The position numbers were made by a program, and so were the translations under genes. Positions 33,101 to 43,249 of a stretch of 64,000 nucleotides of DNA are shown piece after piece. Within the stretch, counting starts at the first letter, position 1; each line of letters begins with the position of its first letter. The notes under the pieces were generated by a model. It was not told the origin of the DNA. It ran no database searches and saw nothing but the letters and a program-made list of their open reading frames with translations. The DNA lies in assembly GCA_024195265.1 (NCBI GenBank), contig JAJLRJ010000011.1, positions 25,020,177-25,084,176 of the forward strand, read 5' to 3'. This stretch comes from Dendrophyllia cribrosa. Taxonomy: Eukaryota; Cnidaria; Anthozoa; Scleractinia; Dendrophylliidae.

Positions 33101-36100
33101 ATTTTGACTTCAAAGATCGGTTAAGCACCTTGCAATTCCTGCGAGACGATGCGAAACGATATATTCCCCACTGTCATCGCTGGCTGCACTTTCAAGGATC
33201 CAAATGGTCTTTTCAGAGGGGTTTTCGGTGCCCACAGTTCTCGCATGATGCTTACTTGTAGAAGGCTTGATTGGGTTGTCAGAGTTCGGGCGGTTGTTAG
33301 GTTTGCTGCGGTAGACTTCAGAGAAATGATTCATTTTGCCACAGTTGAGGCAGCACTTTCCTCGCGCAGGACAATTACCCTGGTGAGGGTAGTTTCCACC
33401 ACACAAACCACATTTGGTATTAGGCCGGAGAGCCAGACTTTGATCGAAAGTTCATCTTTGGTGTATTATCACTGGAGTTGTTCCGACCACAATTGACCGC
33501 ATCGCAAGTGCTTGTTGTTTCTCAATTTCACCAGTTTGTTCGTCGGCGGTCTCCATGGCGTGAGCGCTCTTGAGTAAGTTTTCCAGACTCATGCCCTGTT
33601 CGATAGCTTCGAAGGCGGAGTGACGTGATGCCTTAAATAATTTGTCGTTTGATTTCCAGCTTGGGGTTGGTGAACTCACATTTGCGTGCAGGAAGCTGTA
33701 AACGGGTATAAAACTCGGTAATTAATGTTCTCACCGGAATTTTGAGTTTCCTTCCAAAAGACGTAAACATGATGATCGACACACCTTTGTGCTTCCAAAT
33801 AATCGGCAAGAGCTTTAATAGCGGTCTTGTATACATCACTCCCTTCAGGCGGGTCAGGTACGGGAAGCGTTTCAGATACATCACAGGTTTCCTCTCCGAC
33901 ATAGTGAAGTAGCATAGCTGTATTTTGAGCAGCCGTGGTAATGTTCATCGCTGTGAACAGGTTGTTCAGACGTTTGGCGTAATTTTCAAAACGGGTAGGT
34001 TCTGTGTCTCGAGGATGGGGCTTAAATTCTGGGAAGTTCGGGAGATTTACTGGAGTAGCCATTGCAGAAGGCATTGAAGGCAATGCGGTCAATGAGGGGT
34101 CCGAAGGCATGGATTCTCACATTCGATAAACAGATCAATTTTGTTGGTTGATTATGCGCTCAAACACAGACATTTTCGTCGCCGATTACAGTCGGGTCAT
34201 GCTCGTCACCAGTGGCGAGCTTTCTCCTTGATTGGTTGGTTTAGATAAATAAACGATTTTAATAAGAAGACTCACATGCATTGGACGTCGTGATGGTAAA
34301 AGACTACCCATAATTCCTAGTGAGACATATATATATATATATATGGTAACTTCCGGTAACATAACATAAACATTACAGTCACATCAATGCCATAGGAGGT
34401 GGAAACAGGCAAAGCAGGGGATTGCCAGGCCAGGTAATGCATGGTGGGAGGTTAATCTCCCCAGTGCGCTAACTTGGCCATGAAGGGCCATGAAGAGCCA
34501 TGAAGGGGCATGAATCTACCCTGAAACGTGCTGGCTAACGGGGACTCTGATGAAGCTGACTGGACTAATCACCCACCAGTGGATACAAATGTTTACAGAG
34601 ACGGAGACAACTCTTAGCGTGACCAGCCCGACTCTTACAATTGAAGAGGTCTCTTCGGACAGCTATATGACTTAATATTGTGAGACCCTGCCGGGAGCCA
34701 GATGGTTGAAAAATCCTCTGACGATGGAGCCTAGAAGAGGAATACGTCCAAGTAAACAGCTACAAATAGAGTTCGCTTGCGCAGCACTGTCAACGCCCTT
34801 TTACATGTTCCAATTTCTGTTTTAAGTAGTAGGCGACCGTTAAGTATTTAACATAAATGCTTCCAAAAAACTACTAAGTATCATTCTGAAACAAATTGCA
34901 TCCACAAATAGCCGTGCTGAAATCCTTAGCACATCAAGCAAAAATCCAAATGAGGTGATTTCATTCATCAATAAATTAACGGACTTTCCTTGCGTCGCTG
35001 AACAGTTTGGCCTTACACTTCAAACTAGGTATGTCTCAGGCAAGAGCTTGACTCAAGCGCCCTTCGGCTCCTTTGAAATAGACACTTTTCCATGGTCACA
35101 AAGTAGGGTTCAACGTACGTTCATTTTATCCATTTACATTCAAAGTAGGTTTCAAGTGCACTTAGGAAGTACTTAAAGTTAGACGCCGTAGTGCGAAACC
35201 CCGGGTGCGAAACCACCATCTATATTTCGTAATTGACGCACGCAATATATAACTTTAACAATTTCAGTTCATCCCTGCAACGATAACTGTTTTTGTCATC
35301 CGTTCTTCTTTGAACATTGAAATGTCAAACTTCCTAAGTGGGCTAGAACATCCGAAAACTTTTATGGATAATTTCCATTTTCGCTCGAAAACCTTTCGGT
35401 CGCCCGCATTTTTCATGGTCTTCATGTAAACACTGAGGTATTCTAATACTTTTCAATGCATGACATTTCCTTTTAGATTTTCTTGCTGTTTTCTTTATGG
35501 AATTTAGGTAAAGCCAATCTTCAATAGTTTTGACCAGACTACTAAAATATATATAAATAAAAATTTCTAACATAAAATTTCAACTGGACTAAAACATAAA
35601 TTTACCTCACCTTAAGTCTGCCCTTAGTTAGCTTTCCTTTGCTTCCATGGGGATACACCACGGCGTAGTACCGTTCAACTGCTAGTGCGACCAAAGAGCA
35701 TACCGAGGCGAGGGCTCCAATCCAGGCTATGTTTGCACCAGTTAGCAATTTGCATAGAACAGTGCCTGCCTCCCCATCTGGGTGGGTGAAAGTGTAGAAG
35801 AAAATGTACTTTGGTGTAAAAAATATGGCTACAGTCATGTCTGCGATAGCTACGTTTAAAAGAAGGTAGTTGACTGACGTCCTGTGGAAAGAAAACATTG
35901 TTAGACAAAAATAATTTAATGGTAAGGTAGGGACTATATTTTAGTTACGAAATAAGTAAACGGACAAGGAGAGAAGAGGATGATTATCTCCCCCCTTGCA
36001 TACGGCCAGAATACGCCCGCGATGTCAGTGACAGCCATAACTAAGCTGTACTACGTCATCAGCCATTATATTGTACTTTTTACTGTCGACCAAATGAAGT

Positions 36101-37509
36101 AGCTATCGAAATCACATTGTTCATGGTACAATGGTACTATGGTTTATGGTATTGTTTATGTACGATAAAAACACATTTATGAAGAAATAATAAACCCTGC
36201 CCTTTTGTTTCTTACCTCACTGCTTTCGAGTTAAACGTCATCAATAATCTACCAACAGCGTTTCAAATTGCACAAAGTAAAACCTGTGTCGCATCACACG
36301 ATTCGCTCTCGACCGATGACATAAGAGACCGAAATTATTTCCGCGCGATGGGCTGTGCTTGGTTAATTTAACCCTCGGACGTACAAGGGGGGGGGGGGGG
36401 AGGGGGGGGGGGAGGGGGGGGGAGGGGGAGGGGCGGGGGAGGGGGGGAGGGGCGGGGGTGGGGGAGGAGTGGTGGATGCCACTCCGCTCTTAAGTTTTTT
36501 CGCGGATTTTTTTAAAGAACGTTTATTGTTGGAACATGCCGTCTTTTTTCTGCAACAACCCCCCTCTTGTACCACGGTGGGGGTATAAATTTGCGCGTAA
36601 GTCCGAGGGTTAAATCGGGCCGTATGCATGAATATGTACTTAAAAGCCTTATGCATCGAATTTTAGTTACTAAAAAAGTAAATAGGGAAGGGAAGAAGAG
36701 AATGATTAACTCACTCCTTGCTTACAGAGAATGCGCCCGCGATGCCAGTGGCAGTCATAACTGAGCGCATCCAGTGCCAGCGGCAGTCATAACTGAGCGC
36801 AGCCAGTGCCATCGGCAGTCATAACTGAATGCGCCCGGCCGTATGCATGAATATTTGAAGAAACAACGAGGATCATTTCAGAAGGGAAAGCTGGAAATAA
36901 CTAGAATATTTCCGCTACGCCCAATTTAAATAAAGAAACAAATTTTTGCAACTTTTGAGGGTTGGCCAAATTTCATTCCTCCGTAACAGCGATAACCAAA
37001 TCCGAACACTACAAATTGTCATGATAAATTATAAAGACAACAATTCATATCCTTCAATCACGGGAATTGCTAGTTCATAGGGAGCATACAGTTATGTATT
37101 CTGTCCAACTTGTCTTGTTTGCGCTTCGGTTCGAAATTTGTTTTATAAATCCACCGGCAATTCGTCAAATTTTGCTATTTTATAAAAATATAATCACAAG
37201 ACGGTTACGAAACCTATGGGAAAGTCTGTTGCCAGAAATATCACGAAAAAAATGATATTTTTGGCTAAAGCTCTTGACTAAGGCCTAAAACTGCTAGATA
37301 ATTACATAATTTTTTACTGTTATAGATTAAACTGTGCGTAGTTCCCAGGCATACCTGGCATACCTGGCATACCTGACATACCTCATATCCTGATTCTTTA
37401 GGATGATAGCACAAACGAGAGAGTTCCCGACGATGTTTATGATGATAAGTAAGGACTGTACCGTTGCTATGGAGATCTGAGCTGCTACAGTATCTTTGTA
37501 CACAGACAT
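27108..37509 (-). CDS. Rhodopsin-family (class A) GPCR, peptide-receptor-like, 4 exons
   Basis: Exons on the minus strand: 37509-37382, 35881-35611, 28449-28198, 27467-27108; phases agree and give about 336 aa. Seen: TM1 with IVGNSLVCAIIL, TM2 with LLLNVAIADM (Asp2.50), a Cys at the TM3 start (TVLCKLL) and one in extracellular loop 2 (KYCINTWP), ERYYAVVYP in place of DRY, TM4-TM5 in exon 3, TM6 with FGVCWVTD, TM7 with NSAINPIVY, then a basic helix 8 (RFRKKLKRM) and a Cys-rich tail. Role: plasma-membrane receptor signalling through G proteins, with an unknown, probably peptide or amine, ligand. The start is fixed by TGA two codons upstream of the ATG. TM6 lacks the usual Pro of CWxP. Intron 2 (7.1 kb) hosts a retrotransposon. 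Cnidarian class A receptors are numerous, so no orthologue is named. Confidence 0.9.
28552..28694 (-). repeat. 3' LTR of the Gypsy element
   Basis: Counterpart of the 5' LTR, with about 10-15% difference by eye. The outer flank (ATATCAAGGAGAAACCTCAC on the minus strand) unexpectedly resembles the leader next to the 5' LTR, so this copy might instead be the 5' LTR of a second, lost element. Confidence 0.55.
29000..29195 (-). pseudogene. C-terminal end of the Gypsy polyprotein
   Basis: Minus frames read YRDPSTAVNTPNRLAKF, then after a frame change DWPSSNSSDGNVKVDGPKED and PLRRSTRRQIPRKILDL followed by a stop. An RRSTR..P tail is typical of the end of Ty3/Gypsy pol in animals. It continues the integrase frame across the 29196-29874 insertion. 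Confidence 0.6.
29196..29874. mobile_element. MITE, 679 bp, inserted in the Gypsy pol tail
   Basis: CTCAAGCATGTTAAGGCATG at 29196 is exactly matched in reverse at 29855-29874. Pol coding sequence resumes on both sides. Non-coding inside. Confidence 0.75.
29875..32190 (-). pseudogene. Gypsy integrase, split by an insertion
   Basis: Part 1 (32190-31876): VSVDFAYVDCENLLLLIDDY and VVKSDNGPPFNGDEFAKF supply the first two catalytic Asp residues. Part 2 (30489-29875) resumes with LWPRTNGEVVRCVKTLKK, giving the catalytic Glu, then YRTTPHATTGTAPAVLLFKR and GESVLVKR. The two are separated by the element at 30490-31875. The coding tail continues after another insertion at 29196-29874. Confidence 0.8.
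30490..31875. mobile_element. 1.39-kb inverted-repeat element inserted in the integrase
   Basis: Terminal inverted repeats of about 110 bp start TGTTGAAGCCACAAATGTAA and contain several ATTACATTTGTGGTCA units. Flanks TGATA (30485-30489) and TGGTA (31876-31880) look like a 5-bp target duplication with one change. No transposase is seen. It interrupts integrase between KVIP and LWPRTNG. Confidence 0.8.
32259..32655 (-). pseudogene. Gypsy RNase H domain remnant
   Basis: GYFDPEKPTSIFVYGSPVGL, then TPLYFHSCPLRPAQARYPQM, ERETLSIYWAVKRFHLFVYG and PLVALFNN follow the order of Ty3/Gypsy RNase H (catalytic Asp region, S..L..AE.RY, E.E.LA..W....F..Y..G). The expected first catalytic Asp in VxxDAS is VYGS here, so the domain is altered. 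Confidence 0.75.
32704..33109 (-). pseudogene. Gypsy reverse transcriptase, C-terminal remnant
   Basis: DRHLEHVFHQLHANGLAINL..KCQF and PDPRKVEALQ, then SEVRSFLTSVAFCSKFIKDF, match the thumb and connection region of Ty3/Gypsy reverse transcriptases. The catalytic YxDD block and everything N-terminal are missing. Near the end, a 9-bp GCTGTCGGA repeat at about 32725-32795 encodes repeated LRQ in frame. Confidence 0.8.
32725..32795. repeat. 9-bp microsatellite (GCTGTCGGA)n inside the pol pseudogene
   Basis: About seven to eight perfect copies. On the minus strand they encode LRQ repeats at the site of the conserved PLRQL-like motif, so they probably arose by slippage after the element died. Confidence 0.9.
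33110..34110 (-). pseudogene. Gypsy gag, frameshifted
   Basis: It starts at 34110 (MPSDPSLTALPS), with a capsid-like region (FENYAKRLNNLFTAMNITTA, MLLHYVGEETCDV). The frame breaks near 33740 and again near 33660 and 33450. A zinc knuckle CLNCGKMNHFSEVY lies at about 33345 and has Tyr where the fourth ligand should be Cys. After it the frame runs within about 30 residues into reverse-transcriptase sequence, so the protease region is deleted. Confidence 0.75.
34237..34377 (-). repeat. 5' LTR of the Gypsy element
   Basis: It shares TGTAATGTTTATGTTATGTT, a GTCTCACT..GGAA block and TTTATTTATCTAAACCA with the 3' copy. An (AT)n stretch inside it is longer than in the 3' copy. The sequence just internal (ACCAATCAAGGAGAAAGCTC) would be the leader and primer-binding region. 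Confidence 0.65.
34378..35610. other. GPCR intron sequence without a recognised gene
   Basis: It contains a short direct repeat of CCATGAAGGG/CCATGAAGAG near 34480-34510. Open frames are short and without known domains. Confidence 0.4.
35941..36760. repeat. Direct repeat pair flanking a MITE, GPCR intron 1
   Basis: About 95 bp starting TTAGTTACGAAATAAGTAAA at 35941 recurs at 36664 (TTAGTTACTAAAAAAGTAAA), both running into ATACGCCCGCGATG/ATGCGCCCGCGATG and CAGTCATAACT-like sequence. Confidence 0.55.
36367..36614. mobile_element. MITE, 248 bp, with a G-rich arm
   Basis: The ends TTTAACCCTCGGACGTAC and GTAAGTCCGAGGGTTAAA are inverted repeats. The left half is nearly pure G with A and C interruptions. 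Confidence 0.75.
36740..36838. repeat. Tandem repeat, about 31-34 bp, three copies
   Basis: Variants of GCCAGTGGCAGTCATAACTG followed by AGCGCATCCA repeat three times. Confidence 0.75.
37351..37382 (-). promoter_or_regulatory. Four tandem 9-bp-spaced splice donors at GPCR exon 1
   Basis: On the minus strand AG|GTATGYC occurs four times, with the GT at 37381, 37372, 37363 and 37354. Each step adds 9 nt and keeps frame, adding YVR, then YAR, to the first intracellular loop. The first donor gives the length expected for the family. Use of the others is not known. Confidence 0.6.
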
Positions 37510-37717
37510 AATTCAACCAACCACTTTCGTCTTATCTGGAGGTATAGATATTAAAACAAGCAACTGGTAATAACCAGTATCTTAAAAGTTAAGGTGGCTC
37601 TGACCCCCTCCCCAAGAATGTTTTTAAACTTTGCAAAAACGTTGTATCTTAACATGCTAATTACAATTCGGTAAAAAGAAATGGGGGTCACTGAGCTCGT
37701 TTATTAGTTATGAGCCC

Positions 37718-38278
37718 TTAAAGTGCTACTGCGATCAAATTTTTGATTTTCATATTTTTACATCTTCGTGTACAATTAGACTTTCTTACTTATCTTGCCA
37801 AATTTCAATCCATTACGAACATCAGAAGTCATTTTATTTAAACATTTATGTCCGAGAATTTTCGGCCGCCATTAATCAACCTTGTTCCAAGGCCTGGTTG
37901 CGAATAGGATAAAGTGACGTCAAAGGCTCAAACATACCTCACGGGTTTAAATTATAATAACAATGAGCATAGAAAATTGCACGAAGAACAAGTCCAATGT
38001 TTTTGTTGCGTTTTCGCGTGATTTTCAATACTTATTGTTATTATAATTTCAACCCGTGAGGTATGTTTGAGCCTTTGACGTCACTTTATCCCTTTCGCAA
38101 CCAAGCATGGAACACGGTTGATTAATGGCGGCCGTAAATTCTCGAACATAAATGTTAAAATAAAATGACTTCTGATGTTCGTAATGGATTGAAATTTGGC
38201 AAGACGAGTAAGAAAGTATAATTGTACACGAAGATGTAAAAAAAGGAAATCAAAAATTTGATCGCAGTAGCACTTTAA
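37718..38278. mobile_element. Foldback MITE, 561 bp
   Basis: TTAAAGTGCTACTGCGATCA at the left end matches in reverse at the right end (GATCGCAGTAGCACTTTAA). The arms are about 250 bp with GACGTCAAAGGCTCAAACAT inside. It is related to 16420-16762, and it lies just upstream of the GPCR start, in the region where its promoter would be expected. Confidence 0.8.
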
Positions 38279-38633
38279 AGCTAAAATTAAGGGTGTTGTT
38301 AACAGGTTATAGTGTTACTATGGTAGCCTGTTACGTCATGACGGTAACCATAACTTGTCTACCAGTGACTGGGCATTTGTTTGATACCATTACTGCAGCA
38401 TCAACTGATAAAGAATTGTTGAATTGATCCATCTAAGTGTAAGTGCTGGAAACTACTAGAAACTGTCGTGCGCTACCTTACTGTAAGTTCTTTATTTGGT
38501 GGCATTTAGCGATATAACATGAAAGCAAGAACTCTACGAGTAGTAAAAGCGGGCTTTAACCTAGGGTAGATAAAACAAAAACGGGTTGTGAACGATTGAA
38601 AATTAATTAGTTGAATTAATTTAGCAAACGGGA

Positions 38634-38812
38634 AATAAGCGTTATCGGAGTTCCGAAAATATATGCGCGCGTCGGGATAAAACTTGAAAGTTAACAAACG
38701 AAGGCAATGAGGCGGGATAAGAATTCATTATCTTTTCTTTTGTTCACTTTCATGAATATTGGATTTTATGCCGATGCGCGCATGTGTTTTCGGAACTCCG
38801 ATAACGCTTATT
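38634..38812. mobile_element. Short foldback element, 179 bp
   Basis: AATAAGCGTTATCGGAGTTC at 38634 is matched in reverse at 38793-38812, with the further arm segment ATGCGCGC and its complement. Confidence 0.65.
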
Positions 38813-39257
38813 GCTATCTCTGGATGACCTTACATGAAGTCATGAATGTCAAGTAATAGGACGTAACTCAGTTGTCATTTTCATTATTTATTATGACGAA
38901 CAGATAAATCTATCAAAGCTAGTTTCCTTGTCTTCTCTTCAGCGACCAAAAAAAGTTAAAAAGATGCATTTAAGTCAAATGAAGCTAAATACAAAATTCA
39001 AGGGATAAACTCCTTTATCAAGTCGCCAACGTAAAAAACCGAATTGAAGGTTAATCAAGTTCTTTGCTACTTTAAATCTTCTAGATAGCAGATTATGAAA
39101 CTTTGGAATAGATTCCGTAGGACTTGATAACTATTCTGGGCTAAAGGAAGAACTAAATGGAATATAATATATATAGATAGGTTGAGCCTAACAGCGTTGC
39201 ACTCTGAATAGAAAGCCGATGATAAACTTAACTGAGGTGAAAGGTCGGAAGCACAAG

Positions 39258-40215
39258 AATTAAGATTGACGACCGGGCTATTTTTCAATTTTAGCAATTC
39301 TCAAAAACAGAATTACGCGACCGTCTGCACAGTACATTTAGACCGTACAAAAGTTCACAAAAACAACTTTTGCTCCGTCTAGAATAACCAGAACGACTAC
39401 TTTCTGAATAAAATACACCTGTTGCTTATCAAAAAGTGCCCGAGAAACTGATTTGGAAATCAAAATTACAAAAAATACACAAACATATTTGCATAAAGCC
39501 ACGCGAGTGAAGTTAGAACTATAAAGTCTTGTTTGTTTACATAAAATCGCTTTTCTACCTATGTAATGAATGAACAAACACATAAAAATGGACAACACAA
39601 TCTTCTTTCGGAAAATTTTATCGATGAAAGAAATCCAGAAACGACTGAATTTGAGCACATTTTATAAACAATTCTCCAAAACAACACAAAGAAAAAGTCA
39701 ATCACAGATTGATATCAACATAAATTTCCATCGAAAAACGTAATTTGTTTTACCTTTAAGAAATTCATTACATCTCCGTTTCTTCAGTTCTGAAATCCGA
39801 AGTGAGAAACATCTCAGCCTCGCATTGCTCCCGCATTGATTAAAACGTATGAAGTTCCTCGAAGCAAGAGGAAAGCTCCCTCTTGGTTCTTATCCCTGAA
39901 AGCTGTTCTTTTTCAACTGTATTGGCTTCTGAGTACCCCTCAATTAGTATCCCTGTCTTGAGTAGCAAACCGCGAAAAAATACAGGGAAATAACAACTGT
40001 AATTCGAAATGGTTTTCTCCGATAAACACAGCCAAACATCGAAGTGTTTACCGAGCTTACGTGACATTCGGCCGTGTACTGTAGCCGCGCGAAAAACAAA
40101 GTCTCACTTTGGTTTTAAAATTGCTAAGATCCCGGATGTTGTGTGGCGTCATACGCGCATGTTTTGCGACGTCATACGCGACCGCGAGCTAGCCCTGCCC
40201 AACGGCGGCGGGCGG
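39258..40215. repeat. Dispersed repeat, about 950 bp, copy 2 (inverted)
   Basis: Reverse complement of 23695-24645, with indels. It includes the same FPVFFRGL..KTGILI reading and the same GC-rich end. Confidence 0.7.
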
Positions 40216-40380
40216 CGGGCGACACACGAACCGACGCGCCGGCGAAACATTCCGCTAGCCATGACCATGACTATGAAAAATGACGGGCATAGGTTCTATG
40301 AGTATGGGGCTCCGCAGCGGGCCTTGCGAGGCTTCGGCCCGCGAAAGCTCCGCTATAGGGAGAACGGTCCATCTCCCGTT

Positions 40381-40570
40381 GAAAGGAGAGATGGATTGAA
40401 CAAGGAGAAAAGCCTACCAAATATTTCTTTAACCTGGAAAGAAGGAATTACAATAGAAAGACGATTACAGAACTAAGAGTAGAAAACGATAAAATTATAG
40501 TGGATGAAAAGGAAATTTTAAATCGGATTCAGCTAGTCTACGAAGATTTGTATACTTCCAAACGTCAAAA
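40381..40570 (+). pseudogene. Non-LTR retrotransposon fragment (L1-like)
   Basis: One plus frame reads ERWIEQGEKPTKYFFNLERR, then NYNRKTITELRVENDKIIVD and EKEILNRIQLVYEDLYTSK. This is the linker between endonuclease and reverse transcriptase in L1-like elements. Both flanks are unrelated sequence. Confidence 0.75.
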
Positions 40571-40599
40571 CGTCAAAACGTTGATCCTATTTTTTTCGT

Positions 40600-40695
40600 T
40601 ATGACAAACGAAATTCATGCGAGACATAATTATGTGAAATAATTATGTGACATAGTTATGTGACATAATTATGTGACATAATTATGTGACACATT
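40600..40695. repeat. Tandem ATAATTATGTGAC repeat
   Basis: About five 13-bp units of ACATAATTATGTG with small changes. Each unit is nearly its own reverse complement. Confidence 0.8.
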
Positions 40696-40943
40696 CGAGT
40701 AATATAACTTTGTGATGTAATAACGATTAATTAGTAAGATCTGTATTAACGCAACTATTAGTCGCAGACCTTGAGAGACACCAACGGATTTCGAACATGT
40801 TTTATCTGTACATCAACTGATTTAATGACTGAATAAACTGCGTACAGTGTTTGATACGTCGGTAACGTGCGGCTAGCAGTACACTGTTTGCCGCCATTTT
40901 TACAGAGATGGTCTGTGTGTTATTTCCATGTCATATGCTTGTA

Positions 40944-41393
40944 ATGCGCGATCAATTTGAAGCTTCAACATTCTTCCCACGGGCATACCCCGGGATTTTA
41001 CAATTTTCGTGCCCCAGGGTGAGGAATTTTAACTTTGCCTAGGTGGGCTGGGGAATTTAAGCCAGTTGTGTCAAGTTTAACAGTATATTTTTCATGTCCG
41101 TGGGAATACACGTCATTGCTAGTGTGGAAGGTTTGTTGAGGAGTAAATCCCACGATCACAATTCACCAAAATGTAAGTTTCCACTCCGTCATGATTCACT
41201 CCCAGAAGACCGTTCAGCATAGTCGACTACATTGCACATAAAAGTGTCAATTTCTAAATGCATACACCAGAATAAATGCAAAATGTCTTTTTTTATTCCC
41301 ACTATTTAGTCTTTTGATCAAAATCTTCAAAAGTTTAAATGCACGGGGGACTGCCTGGGGGGGGGGGGGGGGGGGGGGGATTGATCGGCGCAT
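40944..41393. mobile_element. MITE, about 450 bp, ATGCGC-GATCAATT termini
   Basis: The left end ATGCGCGATCAATTTGAAGC and right end ATTGATCGGCGCAT are imperfect inverted repeats. A poly-G run sits next to the right end. A truncated relative lies at 20994. Confidence 0.65.
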
Positions 41394-41464
41394 AACGCAC
41401 TTTGTTGTTTAGTGCTTTTCAACAGTGAGCCCAAGTGCACTTCAAGGGTCTGAAGCGAACCCAC

Positions 41465-41847
41465 TTAAACACGGACCCGCGCTATAAAAGGGATAGCTCC
41501 CCCTTTGTCACACCATCACTGCTTCAACGACTAATCAAAGATGGCTAACACTGCGAGCAACACGGAGGAAGACCGTTGCCCCCAAAAAATGGTCTAATTC
41601 TATCTTCACCAGCTCAATCTTGTATAGGATTTATCTTTCACGAAAATAAAACTAAAAACATTATTTGAATTTATGCGCCTTTTAGCATGAATATAATATT
41701 TTAGCTTGCCAAATTTGAATTTCGCGCCGGTAACGGTTCTCCATTGGCGAGCGAATGCACGTGATGTTGACAGTTCGGTGTCAAGTGTGAAATGACTGGC
41801 GGCTTGGCCAGGCCAAGGTTCCTTTTATAGCGCGGGTCCGTGTTTAA
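41465..41847. mobile_element. MITE, about 383 bp
   Basis: TTAAACACGGACCCGCGCTA at the left end and TAGCGCGGGTCCGTGTTTAA at the right end are exact inverted repeats. The interior has no recognised coding sequence. Confidence 0.8.
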
Positions 41848-41978
41848 TAGCGCTGAAAAGTAGTATTTATTAATCTGTGAAATTGTAAAATAATCAATGT
41901 TGGATGTAAGACATGGACGTTTTTACAGGAGAGCTCGACAAATCATTTCCGTGGAAAAGCTGGAAGGTTTTAGTCGCT

Positions 41979-43219
41979 TTAACCCTATCCAGACCGGGGG
42001 GGGGGGCTTTTGGAGCCCGCTCGAACTTTGAAGTTGTGTCGTTTCAAAACGGTCGATGCAATGACCACCAAATTTGGTGACTTTTCCTAAAATTTATCTG
42101 GGAACATTTTCACGTTAGCGTCCTTTGTCCACCGACATTGACGTTTCCATAGCAACCGCTTTTTGACACCTATGTTTTACAAAATTAGCATTTTTCGCTT
42201 TAATCAAGATTATTTCAAAGATTTCTTATTGAATTAATATTTTCCACTTAATTTAGCGATAATTGATCAAATTATGTATAATTGTTTATTAATTAAGGTT
42301 AATTAACGGTAATTTTAGGAAAATGTGGAATATGAAATGTCAAAATCCAGGATGGCGGATCGAAGTTTTACTAAAGGTCGTTTCTCTCTATAATATTATT
42401 ATTGGTTCATATTTGGATTGTAAAACATTTGCCCACAATAAACAAAGCTTTAGCAGTCCATTTGCTTTATTTTTCGGTGTTTTTTACCAAAATAAACACG
42501 TTTGGACTAATTCAAGATGGCGGATCCAAGAATTTATTTCTAGTATATAACGTGTCTGTGTAATTCCATTATCTCTAAACATTTATTGTCAAAATATCAT
42601 AAAAATGTCCTTTTCACTTGAGAAAGCTTTTTTTAATTCATTACGTACATGAAAAGCCATAATTTGCAAAGATAACTGTTCCAGCTTTTAAGAACATGTA
42701 CACATCACTTCTATGACGTCACACGCTGTTACCATAGCGACAAAGTGTACGAATTCATTTACTTTTACTCCTGCATCAATATGCGAAAGTTTGGTATGAA
42801 CACTACCGTTTGTTTCAGAGATATGCCTTATAGAACGTTTCAGTTGGTTATTTCATTGTATATGACGTCATAATGACGTCACTGTTATTGTTAACAACAC
42901 CAAAAGTGTTAGTAAACGTAAGACTTTCATCAAATAGGTAGCTGTTAAAGTCTTGTTGCTATATGTTCAGAATTGAGAAAATATTGATGAAAGACTGTTT
43001 TAGCCAATAAAATCGACTATATGACGTCATAATGACGTCACGTTACGTCATTATGACACCAAAGTATCTGTAGTTACTAGAATTCATGACAACATTATCC
43101 TGTGTAAATTTGGTGGCCATAGCATAAGCGGTTTCAAAGTTACATAGGGGGGGCTTCTGGAGCCCCCCCCCCCCCCCGGTCCCAGACGGTCAAAAAAAGC
43201 CCGGTCTGGATAGGGTTAA
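41979..43219. mobile_element. G-tract MITE, 1241 bp
   Basis: The ends TTAACCCTATCCAGACCGGG and CCCGGTCTGGATAGGGTTAA are inverted repeats, each followed inward by a G/C run and GGCTTTTGGAGCCC-type sequence. The interior holds CCTAAAATTTATCTGG and several TGACGTCA sites, shared with the 45131 element. Confidence 0.85.
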
Positions 43220-43249
43220 AATTTCGTATTGAATCAGACTGAAAAATAG

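Larger units (their letters stand above)
28552..34377 (-). mobile_element. Ty3/Gypsy LTR retrotransposon, internally deleted, two nested insertions
   Basis: LTR-like direct repeats lie at 34377-34237 (5') and 28694-28552 (3'): about 142 bp, TGTAATG start and CCA end. Between them in minus order: gag, zinc knuckle, a reverse transcriptase remnant, RNase H, integrase and a polyprotein C-terminus. Frameshifts, loss of protease and of the catalytic half of reverse transcriptase, and insertions at 30490-31875 and 29196-29874 make it dead. It lies in GPCR intron 2 in the same orientation as the gene. The flanking five bases do not match, so no target duplication is claimed. Confidence 0.8.

Noticed and set aside
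36363..36656. Proline-rich open frame with PPPPPLPPSP-type sequence
   Set aside because: It translates the G-rich arm of a MITE. Similar Pro- or Gly-rich frames at 1768-1977, 21022-21315 and 22530-22883 have the same cause.
40009..40476. 155-codon plus open frame
   Set aside because: It crosses a dispersed repeat, GC-rich sequence and the wrong frame of an L1-like fragment, so it is a chance chimera.
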